A stretch of 64,000 bases of DNA from DASUAS01 sp963750045 (GTDB lineage Bacteria; Actinomycetota; Acidimicrobiia; IMCC26256; DASPTH01), in NCBI GenBank assembly GCA_963750045.1, contig CAVVPD010000008.1, forward strand, positions 434,001 to 498,000, read 5' to 3'. Under the pieces are notes generated by a model, which did no database searches, was not told where the DNA came from, and worked only from the letters and a program-made list of their open reading frames with translations. Below, one piece after another: positions 1 to 7,707 of this stretch (positions within the stretch are counted from its first letter, which is position 1; every line of letters begins with the position of its first letter). Position numbers and translations under genes: made by a program.

Positions 1-777
1 GCGGCCGCGGCGTCGTACTCCATGAGCAGGCGCCGGGACCGGTCGACGTCCTCGCGCGACGGGGAGAACGCGCGGTTGGCCAGGGGCACCTGCGCGGGAT
101 GGATGCAGAGCTTGCCGCGGTATCCGATGGCACGACCGCGCGCGGCGTCGGCCAGGAAGAGCTCCTCGTCGTCGAGCGCGGTCACCACCTGGTCGAGCGA
201 GAGGATCCCGGCGATCCGCGCCGCCAGCGCGACCCGGGAGCGAGCGTAGAGCACCTCCTCGCTCGACGGCGTGCGCACCCCGCCCATGTCGGCGACGAAG
301 TCCTCGGCGCCGAAGTAGCCGACGGCGACGGGCGGTCGGAACAGCTCCCCGGCCCGCTCGACCCCGACCGCGGTCTCGATCCCCGCGACGACGTGGAGGT
401 GGGTGAGCCCGGCGGTGGCGAGCGCGGTGCTCACGGTGTCGAGCTGTTCGAGCGACTCGAGCTTCGGCACCACGACCCCGGCGATCTCGGGCGCCACGCC
501 GAGCGCGACGTCGTCGGCGAACCACTCGGTGGGCACCGCGTTGACCCGCACGTAGACGGCGATGCCGGGGTGGGCCAGCGCGAGCTCGGCCCCCACGCGT
601 CGCGGAGTGCTCGCGCGCCGCGGGCTTGCCCGCGGGCGGGACCGCGTCCTCGAGGTCGACGACGATCCCGTCGGGATCGCGGCGCGGCATCTTGACCAGC
701 ACGTCGGGCTTGCTGGCCGGCGCGAACAGGAGGCTCCGCAGGCGAACCGGGCGGGTGCCGGCGCCGGATGTCGTCAC
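1..777 (-). CDS. CoA-ester lyase, CitE/HpcH-HpaI family (3' end cut by window, one frameshift)
   Basis: Enzymes of this family cleave or form beta-hydroxyacyl-CoA esters such as malyl- or citramalyl-CoA. The minus-strand translation starts at GTG 777 with RSLLFAPASKPD, then DGIVVDLEDAVPP, the typical N-terminal strands. Near the window edge it has GYRGKLCIHPAQV, a hallmark of the CitE-like group. The reading frame changes at about 600, where one extra base separates REHSA from GAELALAHPGIAVYVRVN; both sides are clearly the same protein, so I treat it as a probable sequence error. The start shares GTGA with the MaoC stop, so the two genes are translationally coupled. The C-terminus lies beyond base 1. 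The exact substrate cannot be told from sequence. Confidence 0.85.
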   Translation of the reverse strand, partial: MTTSGAGTRPVRLRSLLFAPASKPDVLVKMPRRDPDGIVVDLEDAVPPAGKPAAREHSATRGGRARAGPPRHRRLRAGQRGAHRVVRRRRRARRGARDRRGRGAEARVARTARHREHRARHRRAHPPPRRRGDRDRGRGRAGRGAVPTARRRRLLRRRGLRRRHGRGAHAVERGGALRSLPGRAGGADRRDPLARPGGDRARRRGALPGRRRARSCHRIPRQALHPSRAGAPGQPRVLPVARGRRPVPAPAHGVRRRGR

Positions 778-1238
778 GCGGGGCGCCGGTGCATGAGCGC
801 GTTGCGCCGGGCCCGGCACACCAGCTCTTCGCGCTGGTTGTAGCCGCGGTGCTCGAACGTGACGATGCCCTGCTCGGGCCGCGACTTCGACGGCCGTGTC
901 GCCACCACCTCCGACTCGCCGTGCAGGGTGTCGCCCGTGAACATCGGCGCCGGGAACACGACTTCCTCGAACCCGAGATTGGCGACCGTCGTGCCGTGGG
1001 TCGTCTCGAGCACCGAGATGCCGATCAGCAGGCCGAGGGTGAAGAGGCTGTTGACGAGCGGTTGGCCGAACTCGGTGCCGGCGGCGTACTCGGCGTCGAG
1101 GTGCAGGCGCGCCGGGTTGAGCGTCATCGTCGTGAAGAGCACGTTGTCGGTCTCGGTGACGGTCCGGGTCAGCGCGTGCGGCACGACCAGACCCACCGGC
1201 AGCTCTTCGAACCAACGCCCGTGATGGGGGATCTCCAC
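774..1238 (-). CDS. MaoC family (hot-dog fold) acyl-CoA dehydratase
   Basis: A 154-residue single-domain MaoC protein, expected to add water to an enoyl-CoA or remove it from a 3-hydroxyacyl-CoA. The hydratase region reads LNPARLHLDAEYA (around residues 40-52), corresponding to the family's N-P-x-H-x-D pattern with the catalytic His, followed by FGQPLVNSLFTLGLL. Length is normal for a single hot-dog domain. It is the first gene of a two-gene unit with the CoA-ester lyase downstream (4-base overlap). Such MaoC/CitE pairs suit hydratase-lyase steps such as mesaconyl/methylmalyl-CoA chemistry, but that assignment is inference. It is divergent from the acetoacetyl-CoA synthetase gene, 38 bases away. 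Confidence 0.88.
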   Translation of the reverse strand: MEIPHHGRWFEELPVGLVVPHALTRTVTETDNVLFTTMTLNPARLHLDAEYAAGTEFGQPLVNSLFTLGLLIGISVLETTHGTTVANLGFEEVVFPAPMFTGDTLHGESEVVATRPSKSRPEQGIVTFEHRGYNQREELVCRARRNALMHRRPA

Positions 1239-1252
1239 GTGGCTGTTCCTCC

Positions 1253-1258
1253 TAGTCT
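1253..1258 (+). promoter_or_regulatory. candidate -10 element (TAGTCT) for the acetoacetyl-CoA synthetase gene
   Basis: TAGTCT fits the actinobacterial TANNNT -10 pattern and lies in the 38-base gap between the divergent MaoC and synthetase genes. No Shine-Dalgarno sequence precedes the ATG at 1277. A GTG at 1266 opens a 4-codon reading frame whose TGA overlaps the ATG. Tentative. Confidence 0.35.
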
Positions 1259-1276
1259 CGGGTCCGTGATCTTGCC

Positions 1277-3241
1277 ATGAGGGGCGAAATCCTGTGGACC
1301 CCGCCGGCCGACGTGCGGTCCCGGTCCCGCATCGGGGCCTACCTCGACTGGCTGGCCGCCGAGCGCGGTCGGGTGTTCGAGGGCTACCCCGACCTCTGGC
1401 GATGGTCGGTCGACGACCTCGACGGGTTCTGGACCTCCGTCACCGACTGGTCGGGTGTCCGCTGGCACGACCGCCCCGAGCGGGCGCTGGGCGAGCCGCT
1501 CATGCCCGGGGCCCGCTGGTTCCCCGGCGCCACGCTGAACTACGCCGAGCACACGCTGGCCGCGGCGGACACCCGCCCCGACGACGTGGCCGTGGTCGCG
1601 CACAGCCAGACGCGCTCGGCCGAGGAGTTGACCTGGGCCGGGCTCGCCGATCGCGTCGGGCGCTGCCGGGCGGGCCTGCAGCGCCTCGGCGTGGGCCGTG
1701 GCGACCGCGTCGTCGCGTTCCTCCCCAACATCCCCGAGACGCTGGTCGCCTTCCTGGCCACCGCCAGTCTCGGCGCGATCTGGTCGTCGTGCGCGCCCGA
1801 GTTCGGCACACGTTCGGTCGTCGACCGCTTCGCGCAGGTCGAGCCCGTCGTGCTGCTCGCCGTCGACGGCTACCGCTACGGCGACAAGGTCGTCGATTGC
1901 CGGGCCGAGGTCGCGGCGATCGAGGCGGCCCTGCCGACGCTGCGCCACAGCGTGCACGTCGCCTACGCAGGCACCGGCCCCGACGACTGGAGCGGGCTGC
2001 TGGCCGAGCCCACGGGCGTCGAGTACGACGCGGTGCCGTTCGACCAGCCGCTCTACGTGCTCTTCAGCTCGGGCACCACCGGGTTGCCCAAGGCGATCGT
2101 GCACGCACACGGCGGCATCACCGTCGAGCACCTGAAGACCACGGCGCTCCACCACGACCTCGGCGCCGGCGACCGGTTCTTCTGGTTCACCACGACCGGG
2201 TGGATGATGTGGAACTACCTCGTGTCGGGCCTGCTCGTGGGGGCCACGATCGTGCTGTTCGACGGCGATCCGGGCTTCCCGGACCTCTCCACGCTCTGGC
2301 GGCTCGCAGCCGACGCCGAGGTCGACCTGCTCGGGGTGAGCGCCCCGTTCCTCATGGCCAGCCGCAAGGCGGGGGTCGTGCCCCCGGCGCACCGGCTCCG
2401 CGCCGTCGGATCCACGGGCGCGCCGCTGCCGCCCGACGGCTTCCGGTGGGTGCACGACGCCGTCGGCGCCGGCGTGCAGGTGCAGTCGGTGAGCGGCGGC
2501 ACCGACGTGTGCGCGGCCTTCGTGGGCGCGGTGCCGCTCCTGCCCGTGCGCGCGGGGGAGATCAGCTGCCGGTTGCTGGGTTGCGCGGTCGAGGCGTTCG
2601 ACGCCGACGGCGCGGTGTGCCCGCCCGGCGTCCAGGGTGAGCTGGTGGTGACCGAGCCGATGCCCTCGATGCCCGTCGGCTTCTGGGGTGACCCGACGGG
2701 AGAGAAGCTCCGGGGTGCGTACTTCTCCGACTATCCGGGGGTGTGGCGCCACGGCGACTGGATCACCTTCACCGACGACGGCGCGTGCGTGATCTCGGGC
2801 CGCTCCGACGCCACGCTCAACCGCGGGGGCGTGCGCCTCGGCACCAGCGACTTCTACGCCGTGGTCGAGGCGCTCCCCGAGGTTCTCGACAGCCTCGTGG
2901 TGCACCTCGAGGGCGACGACCCGGACCGGCCGATGGGGGAGCTGGTGCTGTTCGTGGCGCTGGCGCCGGGCGCGTCGCTCGACCACGACCTGCGCGCCGC
3001 CATCGTGCGCGGCCTGCGCTCGGAGCTGTCGCCCCGCCACGTGCCCGACGCCATCCTCGCCGTGCCGTCGGTGCCGCGCACGCTCTCGGGCAAGAAGCTC
3101 GAGGTGCCGGTCAAGCGCATCCTCGGCGGCGCCAAGGCCGACGACGTCGCCAGCCGCAGCTCCCTCTCCGACCCCACCGCCCTCGACTGGTACGAGCACC
3201 ACGCCGCACGGACCGTTGCCGCGACGCGCGCGAGTCCGTGA
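1277..3241 (+). CDS. acetoacetate--CoA ligase
   Basis: An adenylate-forming enzyme that activates acetoacetate (or a related 3-keto acid) to its CoA ester with ATP in the cytoplasm. The 654-residue length matches the acetoacetyl-CoA synthetase branch. Its N-terminal ACAS domain has the characteristic FPGATLNYAEH stretch near residue 80. The AMP-binding signature YVLFSSGTTGLPKAIVH lies around residues 257-273. The C-terminal lysine motif SGKKLEVPVKRIL is near residue 610. The start codon follows a possible leaderless promoter; no ribosome-binding site is seen. Next to a MaoC dehydratase and CoA-ester lyase, it suggests short-chain or branched acyl-CoA metabolism. High confidence in family, moderate in exact substrate. 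Confidence 0.93.
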   Translation: MRGEILWTPPADVRSRSRIGAYLDWLAAERGRVFEGYPDLWRWSVDDLDGFWTSVTDWSGVRWHDRPERALGEPLMPGARWFPGATLNYAEHTLAAADTRPDDVAVVAHSQTRSAEELTWAGLADRVGRCRAGLQRLGVGRGDRVVAFLPNIPETLVAFLATASLGAIWSSCAPEFGTRSVVDRFAQVEPVVLLAVDGYRYGDKVVDCRAEVAAIEAALPTLRHSVHVAYAGTGPDDWSGLLAEPTGVEYDAVPFDQPLYVLFSSGTTGLPKAIVHAHGGITVEHLKTTALHHDLGAGDRFFWFTTTGWMMWNYLVSGLLVGATIVLFDGDPGFPDLSTLWRLAADAEVDLLGVSAPFLMASRKAGVVPPAHRLRAVGSTGAPLPPDGFRWVHDAVGAGVQVQSVSGGTDVCAAFVGAVPLLPVRAGEISCRLLGCAVEAFDADGAVCPPGVQGELVVTEPMPSMPVGFWGDPTGEKLRGAYFSDYPGVWRHGDWITFTDDGACVISGRSDATLNRGGVRLGTSDFYAVVEALPEVLDSLVVHLEGDDPDRPMGELVLFVALAPGASLDHDLRAAIVRGLRSELSPRHVPDAILAVPSVPRTLSGKKLEVPVKRILGGAKADDVASRSSLSDPTALDWYEHHAARTVAATRASP

Positions 3242-3429
3242 GCCGGCGCCGTCTCTCGGGTCGGCGAACCGGCGCCCGGCCGTCTTCCCCAGGTCCTGAC
3301 CAGCACGATCATCGAGTGTTCCCCACCGCTTGTGCACAACATTGGGGATATCGGCAGTCGGGCAAGAACTCCCCGAACCCGGATGTCAACCCTGCAATCG
3401 CGTGTTCCGACGGCGTACGCTCGGGGCAG

Positions 3430-3615
3430 ATGGTTCACGACCCGCTTGCAGTCCTGTCGGCCTCCGAGGTCGAACAGGAGATCAACGACGCGAGAATCGC
3501 GAAGTCGAACGATCTCGGTTACTCGGTCTGCGGTCACTACATCGAGCGGGGAATGGACGGGCGTCGGCGCGTCTGTTGGCTCCCCGAGCATCACAGCGAC
3601 GCGCACACGCGGTAG
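3430..3615 (+). CDS. small hypothetical Cys/His-rich protein
   Basis: A possible 61-residue protein beginning MVHDPLAVLSASEVEQ. I do not recognise it. Its C-terminal half contains CGHYIERGMDGRR, then VCWLPEHHSDAH; the Cys and His spacing could bind a metal. The reading frame stays open upstream from the end of the synthetase gene, but that part does not look like protein. There is no convincing ribosome-binding site. It sits between the synthetase gene and the left edge of the integrated island. The rest of 3242-3677 shows nothing I can name. Confidence 0.35.
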   Translation: MVHDPLAVLSASEVEQEINDARIAKSNDLGYSVCGHYIERGMDGRRRVCWLPEHHSDAHTR

Positions 3616-3677
3616 CGAGACCGGCGCATCCACGCGCGGTTCCTCGTTCAGTCCACGCGCGAACACAGGAACGAATG

Positions 3678-3795
3678 AGCGGCTACTTGAACCGGAGAAC
3701 CCGCTGAGCACAATGCGGCTCTTCCCTGTCCGTTGCTCGGCGACGACCCACGCGGAGCGGAGCGTGTCCAGTGATTCGCTGGTGGGGGAGAGGCT
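3678..3795. repeat. attachment-like repeat, copy A (core plus X arm), left end of island
   Basis: The 12-base core GCTACTTGAACC at 3682-3693 occurs again at 11706-11717 and 13864-13875. The flank 3694-3795 (X arm) matches 11718-11817 with frequent point differences but clear alignment, for example CGCGGAGCGGAGCG in both. The other flank (below 3678) is unrelated to copies B and C, as expected for the chromosome-side junction. Copies A and C share 16 bases, AGCGGCTACTTGAACC, consistent with the original target site. Confidence 0.7.
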
Positions 3796-4078
3796 CTCTG
3801 GTCACCGTTGACGGGCGTGGCGTAGCGCAGATCGCCGGCTCTGGCGCAGTATCAGTCGACCTTCGAGAGCCGTCGGCCCGGTGATCTGTGCGCCTCCGAC
3901 CCGGCGTTCTGGGGCAGACAGGGGACGGCGGTTGTCTGCGACGCGGTGCGTCGGGGGTCTTCGGTGTGATCTGGCTGCGATGCGCCCGGGGAACCCGGCC
4001 CTGTCGATGTTCCCGACTTGCGCGGAGCCGCTGGCCATCGGTGGTCTCGTCCCGTTCGGTCATCATGGACCTGTGGGA

Positions 4079-5272
4079 ATGCGACGGATCACGGTCGGCG
4101 AACGACGCGCTCGGCTGGCGCGCCGTCATCGTCTGGTGCCCTCGACACGAACCGATGACGTCGCGGCGATCGCGGATTCTCTGGTGGCGCTGCATTCCTC
4201 GGATCCGGTGTCGGTGTTCCTCTCGGCGCTGGCCCGGATGCGTCATCCGTCGATCGCGGCGGTGGAGGCCGCGCTCTACGAGGCCCGTAGCGTGATCCGG
4301 TTCCACGCGATGCGGCGCACCCTGTGGGTCGCGACCCCATCGGTGGCGCGGATGGCCCACGCATCGTCGACGACGAAGCTCTTGGGGCCCGAGCACCGCA
4401 GGTTCGTGAAGCTGCTCGCCGACAACGGCATCTCCGACCAGGGAGACGACTGGATCGTGTCGGCGAAGGAGCAGGTTCTGGCTGCGCTGCACCGGGCTGG
4501 TGAGGCGTCGACGCGTCAGCTCGGCGAGGCTGTGCCCGCCTTGCGGCAACCGATCGAGCTGTCGCCGGGCAAGTCGTATGCCGCGACCCAACAGGCACAC
4601 GTGCGCATCATGTTGCACCTCGGCTTCGAGGGTGTCGTGGTGCGGAGCCGCCCGATGGGCTCCTGGATCAGCAGCCAGTACCGCTGGGCCGCGATGGACG
4701 ACTGGGTGCCGGGCGGCATCGTCGGCATGGATCCACGTGAGGCCTCCGCCGAGCTGGTCCGACGGTGGCTGCACACGTTCGGCCCCGGAACGACCGCTGA
4801 TGTGCAGTGGTGGACTGGCTGGACATTCCGCGACACCCGGCGCGCTCTGGACGACGCGGGCGCGGTCGTGGTCGCGGTCGAGACCGCCGACGGTGACATC
4901 GACGCGTGGCTCGCACCCGACGACCTCGACGCGGTGCGTGGATCGTCGAAGTGGGTCGCGCTCTTAGCCGGCCTCGATCCGACGACGATGGGCTGGAAGG
5001 ACCGGAGCTGGTACCTCGACGCCGGGGTCGCGTCGCACGTCGTCGACCGCAACGGCAACGCCGGACCCACCATCTGGGTCGAGGGCCGCGTCGTGGGCAG
5101 TTGGATCCAACGCAAGGACGGCACCATCGCGCTCGGGTGGCTCACCGAGGTGCCCCCGGCTCGCCGTGCTCAGGTCGAGGCGACCGCACGCGTGCTGGAG
5201 CGCGAGTTGGGCGACACCCGCTTCACGACGCGGTTCCCCGCTCCGATCCAAGCCGAGTTGCTCTCGTCCTGA
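4079..5272 (+). CDS. winged-helix DNA-binding protein, HTH_42 / AlkZ-like family
   Basis: About 397 residues, related to the HTH_42 superfamily that includes the bacterial DNA glycosylases AlkZ and YcaQ and many uncharacterised actinobacterial relatives. Visible family features are the N-terminal LVALHSSDPVSVFLSALARM region, FHAMRRTLWVA near residue 75, and C-terminal WVEGRVVGSWIQRKDG followed by LGWL. I chose ATG 4079 because family similarity begins right there (MRRITVGERRARLARRH). The frame is open further upstream without resembling protein, and no strong ribosome-binding site is present. A repair role is possible, but I cannot confirm the catalytic residues. First cargo gene of the large cassette, 280 bases from its X arm. 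Confidence 0.8.
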   Translation: MRRITVGERRARLARRHRLVPSTRTDDVAAIADSLVALHSSDPVSVFLSALARMRHPSIAAVEAALYEARSVIRFHAMRRTLWVATPSVARMAHASSTTKLLGPEHRRFVKLLADNGISDQGDDWIVSAKEQVLAALHRAGEASTRQLGEAVPALRQPIELSPGKSYAATQQAHVRIMLHLGFEGVVVRSRPMGSWISSQYRWAAMDDWVPGGIVGMDPREASAELVRRWLHTFGPGTTADVQWWTGWTFRDTRRALDDAGAVVVAVETADGDIDAWLAPDDLDAVRGSSKWVALLAGLDPTTMGWKDRSWYLDAGVASHVVDRNGNAGPTIWVEGRVVGSWIQRKDGTIALGWLTEVPPARRAQVEATARVLERELGDTRFTTRFPAPIQAELLSS

Positions 5273-5444
5273 CCGCTCTCGAACTCCCGGCCCAGATCCG
5301 CGGGAGTGTCACGATGGGGGAGCTCACCTGATTTCGCCGGTTGCAGGAGCTCGGTTGGCTCTGCCTCCGTGCGGGCTCGGCGAGTGCGAGCGTCCTTGAG
5401 CCGGCGTTCGGAGACAGTCTGCGAGCTTGCCGCGTCGCGCCGGG

Positions 5445-5843
5445 TCAGGCGCGGTCCCAGAAGAGGGCGAGGGCGATCCCGTCGGGATCCTTGAAGTTCA
5501 CGATCGCACCGGGCGGGACGTCGATCAGACCGGAGTTCGGAACTCCTGCGGCCGTGAGCTGCGCCGCGCATGCCTCGAGCGCGTCTCGCGAACCGGCGGA
5601 GAACGCGAGGTGGTCGAGCCCACGGCGGCGGGGATCGAAAAGGTCGCTGTCGTCGACGGGGCGGTGCTCGACGAGGCCGACCCCCGTGGCGCCTCCGGGG
5701 AATCGCATGACGCAGGCCCCACGGTCTTCGGACTCTTCGCGGAACATCTCCTCGAAGCCGAGCACGTTCGCGTACCAGTCGGCGCTGGCGTCGCAGTCAC
5801 CGACTGTGATGGCGACATGATGGAATCCGTGCAGTTGGATCAT
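5445..5843 (-). CDS. VOC family protein (glyoxalase/bleomycin-resistance fold)
   Basis: A 132-residue single VOC domain. The start MIQLHGFHHVAITVGDCD has the first-strand His, and the C-terminus NFKDPDGIALALFWDRA has the usual D-P-D-G ending before the last strand. I prefer ATG 5843 to an upstream start at 5888 because the domain begins directly there. VOC proteins use a metal centre for varied reactions including dioxygenation, isomerisation and drug binding; the substrate is unknown. It is part of the island cargo, convergent with the winged-helix gene. The 172-base gap between them shows no recognisable signal. Confidence 0.82.
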   Translation of the reverse strand: MIQLHGFHHVAITVGDCDASADWYANVLGFEEMFREESEDRGACVMRFPGGATGVGLVEHRPVDDSDLFDPRRRGLDHLAFSAGSRDALEACAAQLTAAGVPNSGLIDVPPGAIVNFKDPDGIALALFWDRA

Positions 5844-5990
5844 CCGGCCAGCATGCCTCACCGTCACGAGCAACCATGCCTCGGTCACGACGCGTCGGCG
5901 ACCCGGCGGTCGGGGACGGTCGGTTCATGGCTGGCGACGCTGATCGTCCGGCTGTTCTGTTCCCGCCGGCACCTTCGGTTCGACAGAGCC

Positions 5991-6425
5991 TCAGGCTGCG
6001 GGCTGCCGACCGGCCGGTCGACACCCCGTGCGCGGGCGAATGCGCAGGTGGTGTGGTCGTCCAGGGCCGGCACGCACGATGCTCGACGCGCGCAAGGTGC
6101 GATCGGAGGTTGCACTGGCGGTGAAGCAGCCAACGAGGGTCACTCGTGAAGGGAAGAAGCGTTGGGCGGCCCACAGAGGCTCGACCCGGACGCGGTTGGC
6201 ATGAGCGTCTTCCACCACCAGGTATCGCGTGCCGTCAGGATCGACGAACGCTCGGAGGCGTCCCTGAATTGCGACGATGGAGCCGTCGAATTGCTCCTGG
6301 CTGGATGTGAGCTTTGTCAGGGACACGCTCGCGACATCGGCATTCGATCCGCAGGCCGTGATGAGCACGATCAGGCCGAGAACGACCACGACGACACGCC
6401 ACGAACGTGCGACGGAAGCTTTCAT
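5991..6425 (-). CDS. putative lipoprotein
   Basis: A 144-residue protein with a basic N-terminus and hydrophobic stretch VVVVVLGLIVLITACGSN, in which ITAC is a lipobox, so it should be lipid-anchored on the outer face of the membrane. The mature part (SIVAIQGRLRAFVDPDGTRYLVVEDA) alternates in a way that suggests a small beta-barrel (OB-like) domain. The last 30 residues are rich in R, P and G and look less natural, so the 3' end may be imperfect. ATG 6425 is chosen over the adjacent GTG 6428. Function unknown. Confidence 0.65.
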   Translation of the reverse strand: MKASVARSWRVVVVVLGLIVLITACGSNADVASVSLTKLTSSQEQFDGSIVAIQGRLRAFVDPDGTRYLVVEDAHANRVRVEPLWAAQRFFPSRVTLVGCFTASATSDRTLRASSIVRAGPGRPHHLRIRPRTGCRPAGRQPAA

Positions 6426-6529
6426 CACAAGGCGTTCAAGCTATGACGCGCCTTGCAGCCCGCGATCAGGGTCACCTCGGAGAGCAGTTCGCGGAATCGG
6501 CGCGGAGGCTGCGAACGGTGGTCGTGGAC

Positions 6530-7180
6530 TCATGCGAGCAGCAGACGGTGCCACGCGTCGGTCAGCCAACGTTCGAACTGATCGGGCGACCAGTCGCGTT
6601 CGACGGTGAAGAGCACGTAGAGCTCCGAGCTGTTGGTCGCCCAGATGATGTCGGCGGCCTCGTCAATTGACAGGTCATCGCGCAGTCCGCCGGCGGCTCG
6701 GAGATCACGGGCAAGCTTGCGCATGTTGGTGGCTCGACGTCGGCTGATCTCTTCCCAGACGGTACGGGCCTCGGGCTCGGTTGACGATGCGTCTCTCAAC
6801 GCGACAAACAGTGGTGCCATGCGCTGCTGCATGTCACGAACCGCTCGCGCATAGATGGCGAGCTTCTCGTACGCGTCCGGCTCCGCGCGGATCGCCTTGA
6901 CGTACTCGCGGTCCTCGGCTGGGACTGCACCGTCGGTCCCGGAGATCGCTCGTTCGATCAGTTCTCGGAGCAGCACGGGCTTGCGGCCGACGAGTTCGTA
7001 GATGGTGTCGACGTTGACCGCCGCACGGGCTGCGACCGCGGCGACCGTCGCCGAGCGATACCCGACCTCGAGCAGCAGGTCGTGCGCGGCGTCGAGAATC
7101 CGCTCTCGGGTTGATGCTGACTGTTCCCGGCGGCGCCGGGTGTCGTAGTTGCGCTTGACCTCGCGGTCCACGGTCTGCAT
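6530..7180 (-). CDS. TetR/AcrR family transcriptional regulator
   Basis: A 216-residue one-component regulator. The N-terminal helix-turn-helix region reads STRERILDAAHDLLLEVG and then VAAVAARAAVNVDTIYE (residues about 23-65). The rest is an alpha-helical ligand and dimerisation domain. The ATG at 7180 is three bases from a 25-base palindromic site (7183-7207) in the gap to a divergent small gene, so the protein probably represses itself and that gene. The ligand is unknown. Island cargo. Confidence 0.9.
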   Translation of the reverse strand: MQTVDREVKRNYDTRRRREQSASTRERILDAAHDLLLEVGYRSATVAAVAARAAVNVDTIYELVGRKPVLLRELIERAISGTDGAVPAEDREYVKAIRAEPDAYEKLAIYARAVRDMQQRMAPLFVALRDASSTEPEARTVWEEISRRRATNMRKLARDLRAAGGLRDDLSIDEAADIIWATNSSELYVLFTVERDWSPDQFERWLTDAWHRLLLA

Positions 7181-7182
7181 TA

Positions 7183-7207
7183 TTGATCCGGACCTACTTC
7201 GGATCAA
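7183..7207. promoter_or_regulatory. palindromic operator, probable TetR site
   Basis: TTGATCCG, nine spacer bases, then CGGATCAA: a perfect 8+8 inverted repeat centred in the 43-base gap between the divergent TetR gene (start 7180) and the small gene starting at 7224. Position and symmetry are those expected for an operator bound by the adjacent regulator. Confidence 0.75.
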
Positions 7208-7223
7208 CAACTAGGAGCTTTCC

Positions 7224-7520
7224 ATGCCGTACACGTTCATCCAGGACGTGCCGATCGATACCGCGTTCTATGCACGCATCAAGCAAGGCCTCGGCACCGA
7301 ACCACCGAAGGGCATGATCAGTCATCTCGCAATCGAACGTCCCGAAGGTGGGCTGCGTTACATCGACGTCTGGGAGTCCGAGGAGGACTTCGAACGGTTC
7401 GCCGACGAACGTCTGCACCCTGTCGTGCACCCACTGCTCGCCGAGATCTTCGGCGACGAGCTTCCCCCCGAGCCGGATCGAGCGAGCATGGCCGTGGTCG
7501 ATGTCTGGCTCGGGCGCTGA
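7224..7520 (+). CDS. small protein, likely target of the adjacent TetR regulator
   Basis: A 98-residue protein starting MPYTFIQDVPIDTAF with a good ribosome-binding site, AGGAG at 7211-7215. I do not recognise a named family. Composition and the stretch GGLRYIDVWESEEDFERFADERL resemble small dimeric alpha/beta-barrel proteins (antibiotic-biosynthesis-monooxygenase-like), in which this segment forms the central strand and helix. It ends MAVVDVWLGR. It is divergent from the TetR gene with the palindromic operator between them. Function unknown, perhaps an oxidative or detoxifying role. Confidence 0.7.
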   Translation: MPYTFIQDVPIDTAFYARIKQGLGTEPPKGMISHLAIERPEGGLRYIDVWESEEDFERFADERLHPVVHPLLAEIFGDELPPEPDRASMAVVDVWLGR

Positions 7521-7658
7521 CGAAACGAGACCGGCTGTCGCTGGCCGCCGCCCGCCCGACGAGAGCGACGATCCACGGCTGGGGTTCACGCCTCGACGAG
7601 TACCGGTTGGCCCAGAACGCGGGTCAAAGGCAGCGTGGGGCATGCCTCCGAAGTGTTG

Positions 7659-7686
7659 TTACACGGGTGATCCATGCCTGGGCTGA
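7659..7686. repeat. left terminal inverted repeat of the recombinase element
   Basis: Blocks ACGGGTGATCCA (7663-7674) and CCTGGGCTGA (7677-7686), mirrored at 10086-10114. It begins 21 bases beyond the stop codon of the second recombinase. Confidence 0.75.
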
Positions 7687-7707
7687 GGGACGTCATGGAA
7701 GCACGGT

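Noticed and set aside
1169..3337. A 722-codon minus-strand open frame opposite the acetoacetyl-CoA synthetase gene
   Set aside because: No recognisable domain; Arg/Gly/His/Val composition; the opposite strand encodes a full-length enzyme.
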